A DNA stretch of 64,000 nucleotides, taken from positions 905,158-969,157 of the forward strand of contig NZ_FNGS01000001.1 of the NCBI RefSeq assembly GCF_900103285.1, read 5' to 3'. A program made the position numbers and the translations under genes. Below the pieces are notes generated by a model that saw only the letters and a program-made list of their open reading frames with translations, did not search any database and was not told the DNA's origin. The stretch is from Siphonobacter aquaeclarae (lineage in GTDB: Bacteria > Bacteroidota > Bacteroidia > Cytophagales > Spirosomataceae). Below, piece after piece: positions 10,302-19,485 of the stretch; the stretch's first letter is position 1, and each line of letters begins with the position of its first letter.

Positions 10302-10943
10302 TTAAATCAACCGCTCCTTCATCGCCTTCAACACCGCTTCAGTTTTCGAATTAACCTGTAGCTTATCGTATATATGGCGGATGTGCGAACGGACGGTATC
10401 GATGCTGATGAAGAGTTCGTCGGCAATGAGTTTGTAGCTATACCCGGCAACCAGGCCTTTGAGTATATCCTGCTCGCGCGCGGAGAGGTTGTATACATCG
10501 GCGCGACTGACGCGCTGCTGCTGAAAATACTGCAGTACTTTCCGGGCGATGTTGGCGGTCATTGGCGATCCGCCCTGGTGAATATCGAAGATCGCGGCGA
10601 TGATTTCAGAAGGCGGCGTATGCTTGAGCAGGTATCCGCTCGCGCCGTTCCGCAAGGCTTCAAAGATCTTTTCTTCATCGTCAAAGACGGTTAGCATCAA
10701 CACCTGAGCATCTGGTTTCCAGGATTTTACCTGCAAAACTGCTTCGATACCGCTGATTCCCGGCAGGTCAATGTCCATCAGGACGACGTCCGGCTTTAGC
10801 GTCCGGATTTCTTCCTCCAGGTTGAGGCAGTCGGCAAACGCTCCCAACAGCTCCAGCCCGGACGTTGCCTGCAGCAAAAAGGAAATACCCTCCCGCAGGT
10901 TCCGGTTATCTTCGTAGTAAATGACGCCGACTGATGTTTCCAT
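10302..10943 (-). CDS. NarL/LuxR-family response regulator
   Basis: 213-aa regulator. Receiver domain with ED at 11-12, phospho-acceptor Asp57 (VVLMDIDLPG), Thr85 and Lys107. A LuxR-type helix-turn-helix lies at the C-terminus (LSAREQDILKGLVAGYSYKLIADEL, then SIDTVRSHIRHIYDKL). It follows the large sensor kinase with a 43-nt gap and is expected to be its partner. Targets are not evident; the lipoprotein cluster starting at 14353 lies just across the sensor's upstream region. Confidence 0.9.
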   Translation of the reverse strand: METSVGVIYYEDNRNLREGISFLLQATSGLELLGAFADCLNLEEEIRTLKPDVVLMDIDLPGISGIEAVLQVKSWKPDAQVLMLTVFDDEEKIFEALRNGASGYLLKHTPPSEIIAAIFDIHQGGSPMTANIARKVLQYFQQQRVSRADVYNLSAREQDILKGLVAGYSYKLIADELFISIDTVRSHIRHIYDKLQVNSKTEAVLKAMKERLI

Positions 10944-10986
10944 GCGACAAAGGTAAAAGGCTTGCCTTCAGAAATAAATAGCATAA

Positions 10987-13900
10987 TCATGTGAACGGCA
11001 TGCGGAGCTCAATGCGGGTGCCTTCGCCCGGCGCAGAAGTAACCGTCAGCGTACCTTTGATCTCCTTTGCCCGCTTTTCCAGGTTCGGCAGACCGTTGCC
11101 TGTCCGGATCGTTGACCGGTCGAAGCCCTTTCCGTCGTCGCGGATCGTCAGCGCCAGCCGGCGGTACGATGCCGAAAGACTGACTGTCACCTCCTTACAC
11201 TCCGAGTATTTGACGGCATTATTCAGGGATTCCTTGAAAATCAGGTAGATATTTCGTCGCTGTTCGACGTTCAAGCGGGTTTCGCTGAATTTCTCCGAAA
11301 CGTCCATCCGGAACGCGATACCACGTGCTTCGGTCATCCGCAACCCGAACTCACGCATACGCGTCACGACGTCCTCCAGGCTGTTGTGGCGTGTCTGAAT
11401 GGTCCAGATAATATCCTGCATGGATTCCGACAGAGCCGTCGCGCTGTGACTGATCCGTTGCAGCAGCGGCAAGGCTTCGGGTACTTTCCCGTTGATCTGC
11501 GCCTGGGCAACGTCGGAGAAAATCCGGATACTGCTGAGGGTGGAGCCCATGTCATCATGCAGGTCGGTCGCGATCCGTTCACGCACGGCTTCCAGCCGCC
11601 TGCGTTGTCCTTCCCGGTAACGATATACCCCATACGCGAGGCCGGCAAGCAACAGGATACCCAGGGTACGGAACCACGTCGTTTTGTAATACGGGGGAAT
11701 GATCCGGATTTCAAGCTGTGCCATCTGGTCGTTCCAGCGTCCGTCGTTATTGGCTGTACGCAGGCGGAAGGTATAAGTCCCGGGTTCGAGATTGGTATAA
11801 GTCGCCGTCCGGGCAGACGTCGTCGTCCAGTCCGTGTCGAAGCCGTCGAGGCGGTAGGCGTATGTGTTTTTTTCGGGTTGACTGTAGTTCAGTCCGACGA
11901 AAGACAGGGTAAAGGCGTTTTCCTCGGGCCGGATCGTTACCGCCTCGCCGGCTACAATATCCTGATGACGGTTGCCGATGCGGACGTCCGTCACCACCGG
12001 TACCGGCGCTACGGGATTCGGCCGCACCTGCTCCGGCAGGAAGTAGTTGATGGCTTCCGTAAACCCGACAAAAAGCTCGCCGGTCGACGCCCGCGTGATC
12101 ACATTACTCGACGCATTACCGAATAATCCGTTGTCTTTCCGGAAATAGCGGAACGTCTGCGTCGCCGGATCCAGGCGATGGAGGAAGTTGTCGGTCGTCA
12201 TCCACAACCGTCCTTCCCTGTCTTCTTCGATACCGTGGACATAGTCAGACTGAAGACCTTCCTTGGCCGTATACACCCGTGTCACCCGGCCGTCCAGATC
12301 TGCCCGAAGTACCCGGCCGGCATCGCTTACCCAGAGATTCTCCTCCGAATCGATCTTGAGGGCTGTCTGCATGAGATCCGACGGCATAAATGCCTCTGAG
12401 ATCCCCGTCAGACGTATTTCGCGGGAATAGGTACGGGCGGCATCGAGGCGAAAAAGCCCGCCCGACGTCAATACCCAGAGCCGCCGGTAGCGGTCTTCCG
12501 TCATCCGGTATACCTGAAACCGCTTGCCGATGCCATACGCCTGGCCCGGAAAAGTCCAGGCCCGGATACTGCCTGTTTTCGGATCGAGAACAAACAGGCC
12601 ATCGTAGGAGGAGCCGAGCCAGATCATGCCGGCTTCATCCTCCAGAATCGCAACAATCCGGTGCTGAATACCGGGGGTATGGTAAAAATCCTTCCAATGC
12701 CGCCAGTGTTGCGATGCCGGATCCCACTCGTCCAACGCGCCCTTGGCGGCTACATACAGCTGCCCGCTGCGGCTTTGCAGCACGTCAATGATTTCATTGT
12801 CCGAAAGACCTTCGTTGAACCAGGAAAAAGACTGCTTCGCCCGGTTCCAGATCAGCAATCCCTTTCCCCATAAACCGATAAAAAACCGGGCAGGGTCGGT
12901 GCGATCCTGCCGGATGGCGGTTACGATACTGAACTGGCCGTAGAACGACAGGGAAGCTTCCTCCTTTTTCGGAGGGATCAGAATACGTTTGAAGAAGATC
13001 GTCATCGGATCGACCTTTTCGATACCCTGCTCGGTTCCAACCCAGATCATGCCTGTCTGCCGGTCGGCATAGAGGCAAGTTACCTGGCTGTTATTATGGC
13101 TGAAATCATCGCGGGAACGCTGGACAAACTGCTCGGTACGCCCGCTCCCCGGCAGGTAGAGAAAGAGTCCGTTGGTACCGCCGCCGCCAAGCAGGAGCCT
13201 GTCGCCACCGGGCGCTTCATATTCCAGCACGCAACTGGCAAACGGAAAGGTACCGGGTACAGGCTCAAAATGATCCTTTTCGAAGGTCAGCAGACCCGCT
13301 TCCCAGGTAGACAGCCAGAGCTTCCCCTTGCGGTCTTCGTACAGGGATTGAGCCAGTACATTTGTCTGAAGATGGGTAATATCGCGACCAAGGTGGTAGG
13401 TGTATGTTCCCGTCGCGGGATCGAGGCGGTAGAGGGCGCCGTACTGCATAGCCCAGATACGTCCGGCCCGGTCGGGAAAGATCCGCTGTACTTCGTGGCG
13501 GGAAACGGGGTCACCCAGACAGGGAAAAAGCCGAACGCGGAGTGTCGGCAGGTGAATCCGGTATACATGCTCCAGCGTTGAAAACCAGGCATATTCCCTC
13601 CCTTGAAGCATGAGCTGGGAAACGACCGGCGCGTGGTTTTTATCCGGTAGCGCAACGGACTGAAAGCGCTCGGAACCGGGGTGAAAGCGGCAGAGACCAC
13701 TTTGAGTCGACACCCATATCCATCCATCCGCATCCTCCGTGAGTCCGAGAATCTTGTTTCCGGCGAGGCCGTTGCGACCGTCTTTTTTGAACACCTTGCA
13801 CGAAATACCGTCGAACCGGTTGAGCCCGCTCGCGGTACCGAACCACATGAACCCGCGCCGGTCTTTCAGCATGCAGGTGATGTGATCGTTTGACAGTCCG

Positions 13901-14022
13901 TTTTCGGATGTCAGGTGTTGAAAGGAGAAGTCGGATGCCTGCTGCGCATAGCCCGCAAGGGCGGTGATCAGCCAGAGTCCGAGGACAGATAAAAGGCGCA
14001 TCCCGGGGTTCAGATTCTGCAT
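10987..14022 (-). CDS. Ligand-sensing histidine kinase (Reg_prop propeller, Y_Y_Y, HisKA_3)
   Basis: Predicted 1011-aa sensor from the ATG at 14022; the frame continues 162 nt upstream, but the signal peptide (MRLLSVLGLWLITALAGYAQ) begins just inside this start. The periplasmic part holds many Reg_prop propeller repeats (LTSENGLSNDHITCMLKD, GFMWFGTASGLNRFD and similar) followed by a Y_Y_Y domain near residue 700. A single membrane segment lies near 785-805. The cytoplasmic HisKA_3 domain has DLHDDMGSTLSSI (His about residue 820) and ends in an HATPase domain with DDGKGF and GNGLPNLEKR. Such proteins sense oligosaccharides or other periplasmic ligands. This one lacks a fused receiver and AraC domain, so it is not a canonical HTCS. 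It is co-oriented with the NarL regulator. Confidence 0.88.
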   Translation of the reverse strand: MQNLNPGMRLLSVLGLWLITALAGYAQQASDFSFQHLTSENGLSNDHITCMLKDRRGFMWFGTASGLNRFDGISCKVFKKDGRNGLAGNKILGLTEDADGWIWVSTQSGLCRFHPGSERFQSVALPDKNHAPVVSQLMLQGREYAWFSTLEHVYRIHLPTLRVRLFPCLGDPVSRHEVQRIFPDRAGRIWAMQYGALYRLDPATGTYTYHLGRDITHLQTNVLAQSLYEDRKGKLWLSTWEAGLLTFEKDHFEPVPGTFPFASCVLEYEAPGGDRLLLGGGGTNGLFLYLPGSGRTEQFVQRSRDDFSHNNSQVTCLYADRQTGMIWVGTEQGIEKVDPMTIFFKRILIPPKKEEASLSFYGQFSIVTAIRQDRTDPARFFIGLWGKGLLIWNRAKQSFSWFNEGLSDNEIIDVLQSRSGQLYVAAKGALDEWDPASQHWRHWKDFYHTPGIQHRIVAILEDEAGMIWLGSSYDGLFVLDPKTGSIRAWTFPGQAYGIGKRFQVYRMTEDRYRRLWVLTSGGLFRLDAARTYSREIRLTGISEAFMPSDLMQTALKIDSEENLWVSDAGRVLRADLDGRVTRVYTAKEGLQSDYVHGIEEDREGRLWMTTDNFLHRLDPATQTFRYFRKDNGLFGNASSNVITRASTGELFVGFTEAINYFLPEQVRPNPVAPVPVVTDVRIGNRHQDIVAGEAVTIRPEENAFTLSFVGLNYSQPEKNTYAYRLDGFDTDWTTTSARTATYTNLEPGTYTFRLRTANNDGRWNDQMAQLEIRIIPPYYKTTWFRTLGILLLAGLAYGVYRYREGQRRRLEAVRERIATDLHDDMGSTLSSIRIFSDVAQAQINGKVPEALPLLQRISHSATALSESMQDIIWTIQTRHNSLEDVVTRMREFGLRMTEARGIAFRMDVSEKFSETRLNVEQRRNIYLIFKESLNNAVKYSECKEVTVSLSASYRRLALTIRDDGKGFDRSTIRTGNGLPNLEKRAKEIKGTLTVTSAPGEGTRIELRMPFT

Positions 14023-14352
14023 ATAAAGGTACAGCGGAAGGTTATTTTGTCGAAATCCCGGTTGCAACCACTTCCTAAATTCACATAAACATGCGATGAA
14101 AAACGCATAAAAAAGCATTCGGAGGCTTCCAACCTTACCGCTTATCCGGTGTCTGCGCCGGTCATTGAGGTACTTGGCGGGCACATTACCGTTCGCTCAA
14201 TGCGCTTTCCGATGACAGGATTCACACGCTTATGCGATTGAACGGTAGGCCTTTCCCACCCCAATTTTGCAACGTCAACCGGCAAACGAAATCAGGTCGC
14301 CACCCGCTTTCACTCCGGATTACGGTCGCCCCCCGGCCATTACACACACGCC
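14023..14352. other. Divergent intergenic region
   Basis: 330 bases between the sensor kinase (minus) and the lipoprotein gene (plus). It must carry promoters for both directions. No exact TTG-N19-TAnnTTTG match and no terminator hairpin was found; short frames here have no protein character. Confidence 0.5.
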
Positions 14353-15141
14353 ATGAAACACGTATTTATTTGCCTCATTGCCCTGGTTATGGGCGCCTGC
14401 CATTCCGACCCGGTTCGTCCGCAGGAACCCGAAGAACCTCAGAAACCGGCGAAACCCCTTAAGCAGCTTCGCCTGGATTATGCCGACACAGACTTCCAGG
14501 AAGTGGAGTATGACACCGCCGGCCTGCCGCAGCATTACGTTTCCCAGTACCTGTATATTCAGGGAACGGGCGAAGTAAAACGACTGGAATTTACCTTTAA
14601 ATACGGACCGGACAAACGATTGTATCGCCTCAACGGCAGCGACGGCAGCTATACGCAATACATGTATGAAGGAGGGCTCGTCGCCCATGCCGAACGCTAC
14701 GACCAGGCCGGTAAGCCCCGCTCTCTTGTGACGCTCCGGTACAACACAGCCAATCAGCTGACAGAAATGGAAGAGGCTTTTTATGCCGACCACCGCAACG
14801 TCAGAAGCGAGTACCAGTATGATGCCAACGGCAACCTCTCTCAACTCAAACTAACTGAACGAACGGGAGAAACCGCACCCTGGCAACCGACGTTCACCTT
14901 CTTCTATTCCGGGTACGACGACAAGAAAAACCCCGAAAACCTCTGGGCCTGTGATCCGCTGATTCCCCAGATAAAGCTGCGGCAGAATAATCCGGGACTG
15001 GAAGTAGTACACGACCGGGTCGGTGAGACTTCCCGCAAGCAGCATACCTATACCTATTCAGCGGAAGGCTATCCCTTAACCCGGACGACTACTGCTCCCG
15101 GCGGTACGTTGACCACCCGATACAACTACGTGAAGCACTGA
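14353..15141 (+). CDS. Exported lipoprotein with YD-like repeats
   Basis: 262 aa. The signal peptide ends in a lipobox (LVMGAC, Cys about residue 16), followed by a Pro/Glu-rich spacer (PQEPEEPQKPAKP). The rest contains YD/RHS-like beta-strand repeats such as YDTAGLPQHYVSQYLY and YQYDANGNLSQLKL, spread across 160 residues. Similar Bacteroidota lipoproteins (DUF4595-like) are outer-membrane-anchored with unknown function. It is not a full RHS toxin because it has no long repeat array and no toxin tip. It is followed after 5 nt by a small secreted protein, so the two are probably co-transcribed. Confidence 0.7.
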   Translation: MKHVFICLIALVMGACHSDPVRPQEPEEPQKPAKPLKQLRLDYADTDFQEVEYDTAGLPQHYVSQYLYIQGTGEVKRLEFTFKYGPDKRLYRLNGSDGSYTQYMYEGGLVAHAERYDQAGKPRSLVTLRYNTANQLTEMEEAFYADHRNVRSEYQYDANGNLSQLKLTERTGETAPWQPTFTFFYSGYDDKKNPENLWACDPLIPQIKLRQNNPGLEVVHDRVGETSRKQHTYTYSAEGYPLTRTTTAPGGTLTTRYNYVKH

Positions 15142-15146
15142 CCGAT

Positions 15147-15425
15147 ATGAAAGGCATCCTCCTACCCTTCCTGCTTCTGTCCGGCGTAGCGTCGGCTCAT
15201 ACCTGCCAGCCGGTGTACTGGGTTGTGGAATCGGTCAGGCAACCGGATCCCGTTTCCATCGTCCGGTTCTATTCCGCCTCAGATCGGGTTATTTACGAAG
15301 AAATCATTCCCGGAACCCTGCTCGACGTCTCCTCTCCCCGGGTACAACGTCACCTTTCCCGGACAGCCAAACGACTGTCACGCTACCCGCAGGGAACGGG
15401 CAACTTACTGGCGTGCCTTCGCTGA
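15147..15425 (+). CDS. Small exported protein of unknown function
   Basis: 92 aa with a clear signal peptide (MKGILLPFLLLSGVASA) and a mature part of about 75 residues rich in Arg, Ser and Val. Its position 5 nt after the YD-like lipoprotein gene supports it being real. No family is recognised. Two Cys residues (near positions 20 and 90) could form a disulfide. Confidence 0.55.
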   Translation: MKGILLPFLLLSGVASAHTCQPVYWVVESVRQPDPVSIVRFYSASDRVIYEEIIPGTLLDVSSPRVQRHLSRTAKRLSRYPQGTGNLLACLR

Positions 15426-15464
15426 CAAGCTCTCAACTTTCAACGTATAATATTATCCGTAATC

Positions 15465-16220
15465 ATGAAAAACCGCCTGTTTAGCCGCCTGGTACTTGCC
15501 GTCACAGCCTGCGCTGTGGCGGGAGCCGCGGTGCTTACCATGAGTTTCCGGCCGGCCGGATTGATTGAAGATCTGGGAATTAGCGAATCTCAGGCCCGCA
15601 GTCAAATCTGGGACAATTTCAACCGGCAGTCCTTTTATGTTACCGCTTTCCGGTCGCTGAAAGGTATTGCCGGAGGCAGCCGGGCGTCAGTCGCCAAAGC
15701 CTACTGCGCGTACATCCGGACCTATGTAGAATCCGATGACTTCCGGCAGCGATATGAAAAATACCGGCTCAGCATGCGTCCTACCGGTACACCTCAAACC
15801 ATGCCGGAAGAAACAAAAAAAGAGCTGCGCAAAATCTATACCGAGACCATTCAGCAGTACAGGGAATCATTGAAAACCGCCCCGGCAAACCTGAAAGGAG
15901 TATACCAGAAGGGACTGTCCGATACGCAGAAGCTTCTCACCGAACTCGATGATCCCAACCCCGATCTGACGCGCTGGAAGAAGGAATATCCCGAGTCAGC
16001 GAATGCGCCACTGAAAGCCTATCTTGAGAAATTCCTCTCCGAAACAAAAGACATAGACTTCAAGGCAGCGCTCAAATCCGCACCGGGGGGAAAAATGAAG
16101 TTCGTCAACCCGACCTATGAAACGCGGCCTTCTTACTGGAAAATGTGTTTTCGCGCCGGCCCGGAGGCTACTGCTGCGGTCCGCCAGTATGTAACGGAAT
16201 GGCACGCCACGCTTCGATGA
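15465..16220 (+). CDS. Exported protein of unknown function, helical
   Basis: 251 aa. N-terminal signal peptide or anchor (LFSRLVLAVTACAVAGAAVL). The mature part is mainly charged alpha-helix, for example EETKKELRKIYTETIQQYRE, with a C-terminal YWKMCFRAGPEATAAV stretch. Codon pattern and packing (39 nt after the previous gene) support coding. No family is recognised. Confidence 0.6.
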   Translation: MKNRLFSRLVLAVTACAVAGAAVLTMSFRPAGLIEDLGISESQARSQIWDNFNRQSFYVTAFRSLKGIAGGSRASVAKAYCAYIRTYVESDDFRQRYEKYRLSMRPTGTPQTMPEETKKELRKIYTETIQQYRESLKTAPANLKGVYQKGLSDTQKLLTELDDPNPDLTRWKKEYPESANAPLKAYLEKFLSETKDIDFKAALKSAPGGKMKFVNPTYETRPSYWKMCFRAGPEATAAVRQYVTEWHATLR

Positions 16221-16389
16221 GCCTTCAACCTAATAAATAGTGAGTACCGTTTCACCCTTCGGGGCGGGACGAAAACGGTCCGGGTCGGCGGCAACGCCGC
16301 GCTGCGGTTCATGGCAGAAACCGGCTTTCACCGGTGGATACGTTCAACCTTCCTTTTATCTGTTTCATTTTTTTACCCTTCAAACACGT

Positions 16390-16866
16390 ATGAAAACCCG
16401 ATTCCTTATCCTCGGCCTTCTGATCGCCCTCGTCGCCTCCTGCAAAAAGGATTCTGAAAACTCTCCCTCGGGAGGCGGCCCTGCCTTCGTCGGAAAACGC
16501 CTGCAACTGACCTCGCTCGTGATGGATCCTCCTATTGACATCAACGGCGACGGAAAACCTGATCCGGAAATGATCAGCCTGCTCGATGATTGCGTAAGAG
16601 ACAATGTCCTGATTTTCAAATCAGGAGGCACTTTTTCCGGTGAAGAAGGCCCGAAAGCCTGCTCCGGAACCGAAGATCCCGTCGTCGAAGAAGGCGCAAC
16701 CTGGAGCTATGACGATGCGACGAAGACCATCCGTCTGACCAACCCGGACAAAACCTACGAAGACTGGAAAGTCGTTGAGTCGAACAACCAGCGTCTCAAA
16801 ATCCAGTACAAAGAAGTGGACAACGGCCAAACTACGACGTTGACCATGACCTGGACCGTTCTTTGA
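16390..16866 (+). CDS. Lipocalin-like lipoprotein
   Basis: 158 aa from the ATG at 16390; upstream in-frame codons lack a signal sequence. Lipobox LIALVASC puts the lipidated Cys near residue 16. The mature region has the strand pattern of Bacteroidota 'lipocalin-like' lipoproteins: CVRDNVLIFKSGGTF, then an acidic turn, then ATWSYDDATKTIRLT and the final strands. These proteins have no established substrate. A hairpin terminator follows 9 nt after the stop. Confidence 0.65.
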   Translation: MKTRFLILGLLIALVASCKKDSENSPSGGGPAFVGKRLQLTSLVMDPPIDINGDGKPDPEMISLLDDCVRDNVLIFKSGGTFSGEEGPKACSGTEDPVVEEGATWSYDDATKTIRLTNPDKTYEDWKVVESNNQRLKIQYKEVDNGQTTTLTMTWTVL

Positions 16867-16875
16867 TTCCGAATT

Positions 16876-16904
16876 GCCGGAGGCGTTTGCCTCCGGCCCT
16901 TTTC
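16876..16904 (+). terminator. Intrinsic terminator between two lipoprotein genes
   Basis: A 9-bp stem (GCCGGAGGC 16876-16884, GCCTCCGGC 16889-16897) with loop GTTT is followed by CCTTTTCCT. It also shows that the TTG-initiated extension of the next frame, which would run through this hairpin, is not used. Confidence 0.75.
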
Positions 16905-16912
16905 CTACTGCC

Positions 16913-18181
16913 ATGCTGAAAAAAACCGGACTTCCGGCTCTTCTTATCTGCTGCCTGATCACCTGTTTTTCCTGCAAAAAAGGAGATCCGGAAAGCCTCG
17001 AAAATCCCCCCGCCGAAACAGGACTGGTATGTGAAACAGGCGTCACCAGCGGAACTCTCACGACTCAATCCATCGGTCCGGCCGGCGGAACCGTCAAATC
17101 CGATGACAACCGCCTTCAGCTTACCATACCTGCGGGCGCTTTCGCTTCCGAGCAATCCATTCAGATTCAACCCATTACGAATACCAATCCGGGCGGCGTC
17201 GGCGAGGCCTATCGCATCCTGCCGCACGGCGTAACCTTTTCCAAACCCGTTACGCTAACCTTTCAGTACAAAAACGAAGAGCTCGCCGGCAGTTCTTACC
17301 GTGCACTATGTATCGCCACCCAGAATGAAAAGGGAATTTGGGTGGCGCCGGCCGGAGCGCAGACCGACACCAGCGCACATACGGTGAGTATTCAGACGAC
17401 GCATTTCAGCGACTGGAGTTTCATGGAGTCGTTCCGCCTGGTTCCTGAGCTTGCTATTGTCGAGCCGGGCGCTTCCCAGGACCTTGAAGTTCAGCAGTTT
17501 TTTGCCGAAGATCTGCTGGCGCCGCTGACAAAAGACGCTGAAGTCATCGCCCCGAAAAGTGCCGGAAATTACCTCAAAAAGTGGAACCTGGGCGGAGAAG
17601 GCGATCTGCTGCCGCTCGGTAATAAAGCGTCCTACAAAGCGCCTGCCGCCATCCCGGCACGAAATCCGGTGGCCGTAAGTGTCAACATGGAATACCAGGG
17701 AAAGGCCTTTCTGCTCGTTTCGAATATCTATATCGGCCGGGATGGGGTCAACATCCGGATCAATAATGGCGCCTGGCTATGGGGGCCGGCAGAAATGGGC
17801 GTCATGAAAGGCCCTGAATTTTTCCTCGTGCAGGGGACCATCTTCACCAACGGAACGAATTTCTACGGCCTCGCGACCATCCAGTGGCCATTGTCCAGCT
17901 ACTCAGGGGCGTCATACGGCTGGAACTATAAAACGCCGGGATTTCTTTTCTCAACTCCCACTGCATCAGAGCAGTATAATCATTTCCACGTCGTTCCTCC
18001 TGGTGTGCAACAGCTCAGTCCGGGAGAAATCCGCATCCTCAAATTCGGTAAAATCGGTGAGCCGGTCATCGGTATTTTCCACATGAGCCGGGCCGGAAAA
18101 GTACTGCCGAATAACGGTGGAAATCCATACGTCGGCGTCGTGCCGATCGAAGGTTTTTTCAAAGTCAGACGATCCAGCTAG
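16913..18181 (+). CDS. Lipoprotein with ZU5-like domain
   Basis: 422 aa from the ATG at 16913. Signal peptide with lipobox ICCLITCFSC. After a short spacer, residues ~35-140 look like a ZU5-type beta domain: IGPAGGTVKSDD, LTIPAGAFASEQSIQI and a later PVTLTFQYK, with THFSDWSFME closing the fold. The C-terminal ~270 residues are beta-rich and unassigned. ZU5-like lipoproteins are frequent in Bacteroidota and are thought to be surface proteins; no enzyme motif was seen. Confidence 0.7.
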   Translation: MLKKTGLPALLICCLITCFSCKKGDPESLENPPAETGLVCETGVTSGTLTTQSIGPAGGTVKSDDNRLQLTIPAGAFASEQSIQIQPITNTNPGGVGEAYRILPHGVTFSKPVTLTFQYKNEELAGSSYRALCIATQNEKGIWVAPAGAQTDTSAHTVSIQTTHFSDWSFMESFRLVPELAIVEPGASQDLEVQQFFAEDLLAPLTKDAEVIAPKSAGNYLKKWNLGGEGDLLPLGNKASYKAPAAIPARNPVAVSVNMEYQGKAFLLVSNIYIGRDGVNIRINNGAWLWGPAEMGVMKGPEFFLVQGTIFTNGTNFYGLATIQWPLSSYSGASYGWNYKTPGFLFSTPTASEQYNHFHVVPPGVQQLSPGEIRILKFGKIGEPVIGIFHMSRAGKVLPNNGGNPYVGVVPIEGFFKVRRSS

Positions 18182-18264
18182 CGAGGGGTTCGGCCCCTCC
18201 CCTACTCCCTTCCGTCAGGCACGCGACGGAATGGATAAGTGAAAGTTCGTGTTTTACTTGGGAA

Positions 18265-18294
18265 AAGGCCGCCGGTTATCTGGCGGCTTTTTTT
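18265..18294 (+). terminator. Intrinsic terminator after the ZU5 lipoprotein gene
   Basis: Stem GCCGCC (18268-18273) with GGCGGC (18282-18287), extended by flanking A:T and G:T pairs, with an 8-nt loop, is followed by a run of T at 18288-18294. Confidence 0.8.
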
Positions 18295-18380
18295 ATATTA
18301 TTCAACTAAAAATATAGTTTGATCTATGCCAGTACTATTAGATGATTTTTTTATCTATTTTGTAGAAAATCTGATGTTCT

Positions 18381-18854
18381 ATGGAACCCATCTCCTGGCC
18401 GAACGCATTGAAATCCATCCTGCTGGCCACGCTTATCGCGGGTACGCTTGATGCCGTCGCAGCGGTTGCCATACTCGGCAAATTCAACTACATCCGGGTT
18501 TTTCAGTTCATTGCGAGCGGAGCATTCGGACCGGCGGCATTTACAGGAGGTTCTGAAATGGTGTGGGCCGGGGTTGGCTTTCACTATTTTATAACAGCCT
18601 GTTTTTCAGGTTTTTATATCTTACTATATCAGTCCTTTCCGGTCCTGCGGCGTCTTCACCTGGCGGGCGGCGCACTTTATGGCGTATTTGTCTGGCTGAT
18701 TATGAATTTACTATTGCTTCCCCGCACGCATGTGGCGCAGGCGCCCGTAACAGCAAAAAGCGCATTTCTCAACATAGGTATCCTGATATTGATGATCGGA
18801 GTGCCGATTGCTTACATTACCCATCTTTTCTTTTCTACGGAGGAAAATGAATAA
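18381..18854 (+). CDS. Small integral membrane protein, four transmembrane segments
   Basis: 157 aa with four hydrophobic segments (about residues 12-32, 60-85, 95-115, 128-150) and few charged residues between them. It resembles uncharacterised membrane proteins of the DUF1440/DUF6789 kind. Transport is possible but no motif proves it. It has its own upstream region after the previous terminator and ends in a hairpin shared with the convergent thioredoxin gene. Confidence 0.7.
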   Translation: MEPISWPNALKSILLATLIAGTLDAVAAVAILGKFNYIRVFQFIASGAFGPAAFTGGSEMVWAGVGFHYFITACFSGFYILLYQSFPVLRRLHLAGGALYGVFVWLIMNLLLLPRTHVAQAPVTAKSAFLNIGILILMIGVPIAYITHLFFSTEENE

Positions 18855-18877
18855 GGGAAGGTCGCCCTTCCCTTATT
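18850..18877. terminator. Hairpin between convergent genes
   Basis: A perfect 12-bp stem (AATAAGGGAAGG 18850-18861, CCTTCCCTTATT 18866-18877) with a 4-nt loop overlaps the stop codon of the membrane-protein gene and sits next to the end of the minus-strand thioredoxin gene. It lacks a strong T-run on either side but is well placed for bidirectional termination. Confidence 0.6.
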
Positions 18878-18878
18878 A

Positions 18879-19472
18879 CTACATGCTTTTCCATTTTATG
18901 CCACATCCGACAGCCCTTGCGCTGGGTGTTGTCACCGGTTTGCCATCGAGCAGTTCGGAAACGGCGTCGTCGACGTAGTGTTTCGTTACAGCGCCCGGAT
19001 CTTTGGCGTTATCTATCGCGCCGATATAGGCAACCTGCAGGTCCTCCCCTACCCTTTTCAGCACAAATAAGTGTGGCGTATTCGTTGCTCCGAAGGTCTT
19101 GGCTATGGCCTGGGACTCGTCATACAAATACGGAAACGGATAGTTTTTTTCCTTTGCGCGGGCCTTCATCTGGTCAAATGAATCGCCCGGCGACAAACTT
19201 GCGTCGTTCGACTGAATCGCGACGACCGGATACCCCTTTGCAGCAAACGACTGGTGCAGCCCGATCAACCGCTCTTCGTATGCCTTGGCCACCGGGCAGG
19301 TATTACAGGTGAATGCCACGATTACGCCCTTTGTTGTCTTGTTCCCGTTGAGGGAAACGGTCGAGCCGTCCACGTTCTTCAGCGAAAAATCCCGGACCGT
19401 ATCTCCAATCTGATACCCACCCTGAGCAAAGCCCATGAGGGAGAACACCGCAATCCAGAGGTACTTTTTCAT
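18879..19472 (-). CDS. Exported thioredoxin-fold (AhpC/TSA-like) protein
   Basis: 197 aa from the ATG at 19472 (MKKYLWIA, a signal peptide). The earlier in-frame start at 19502 would overlap the upstream gene and lacks a signal. The mature domain has redoxin features: GDTVRDFSLKNVDG, then an active-site CNTC (residues 56-59) in VAFTCNTCPVA, then NTPHLFVL. This CNTCPVA variant is found in a family of periplasmic thioredoxin-like proteins related to peroxiredoxins. Together with the TlpA-like neighbour 13 nt upstream it may act in periplasmic disulfide reduction or peroxide handling. Confidence 0.82.
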   Translation of the reverse strand: MKKYLWIAVFSLMGFAQGGYQIGDTVRDFSLKNVDGSTVSLNGNKTTKGVIVAFTCNTCPVAKAYEERLIGLHQSFAAKGYPVVAIQSNDASLSPGDSFDQMKARAKEKNYPFPYLYDESQAIAKTFGATNTPHLFVLKRVGEDLQVAYIGAIDNAKDPGAVTKHYVDDAVSELLDGKPVTTPSARAVGCGIKWKSM

Positions 19473-19485
19473 ACGCGCGTTTCGT

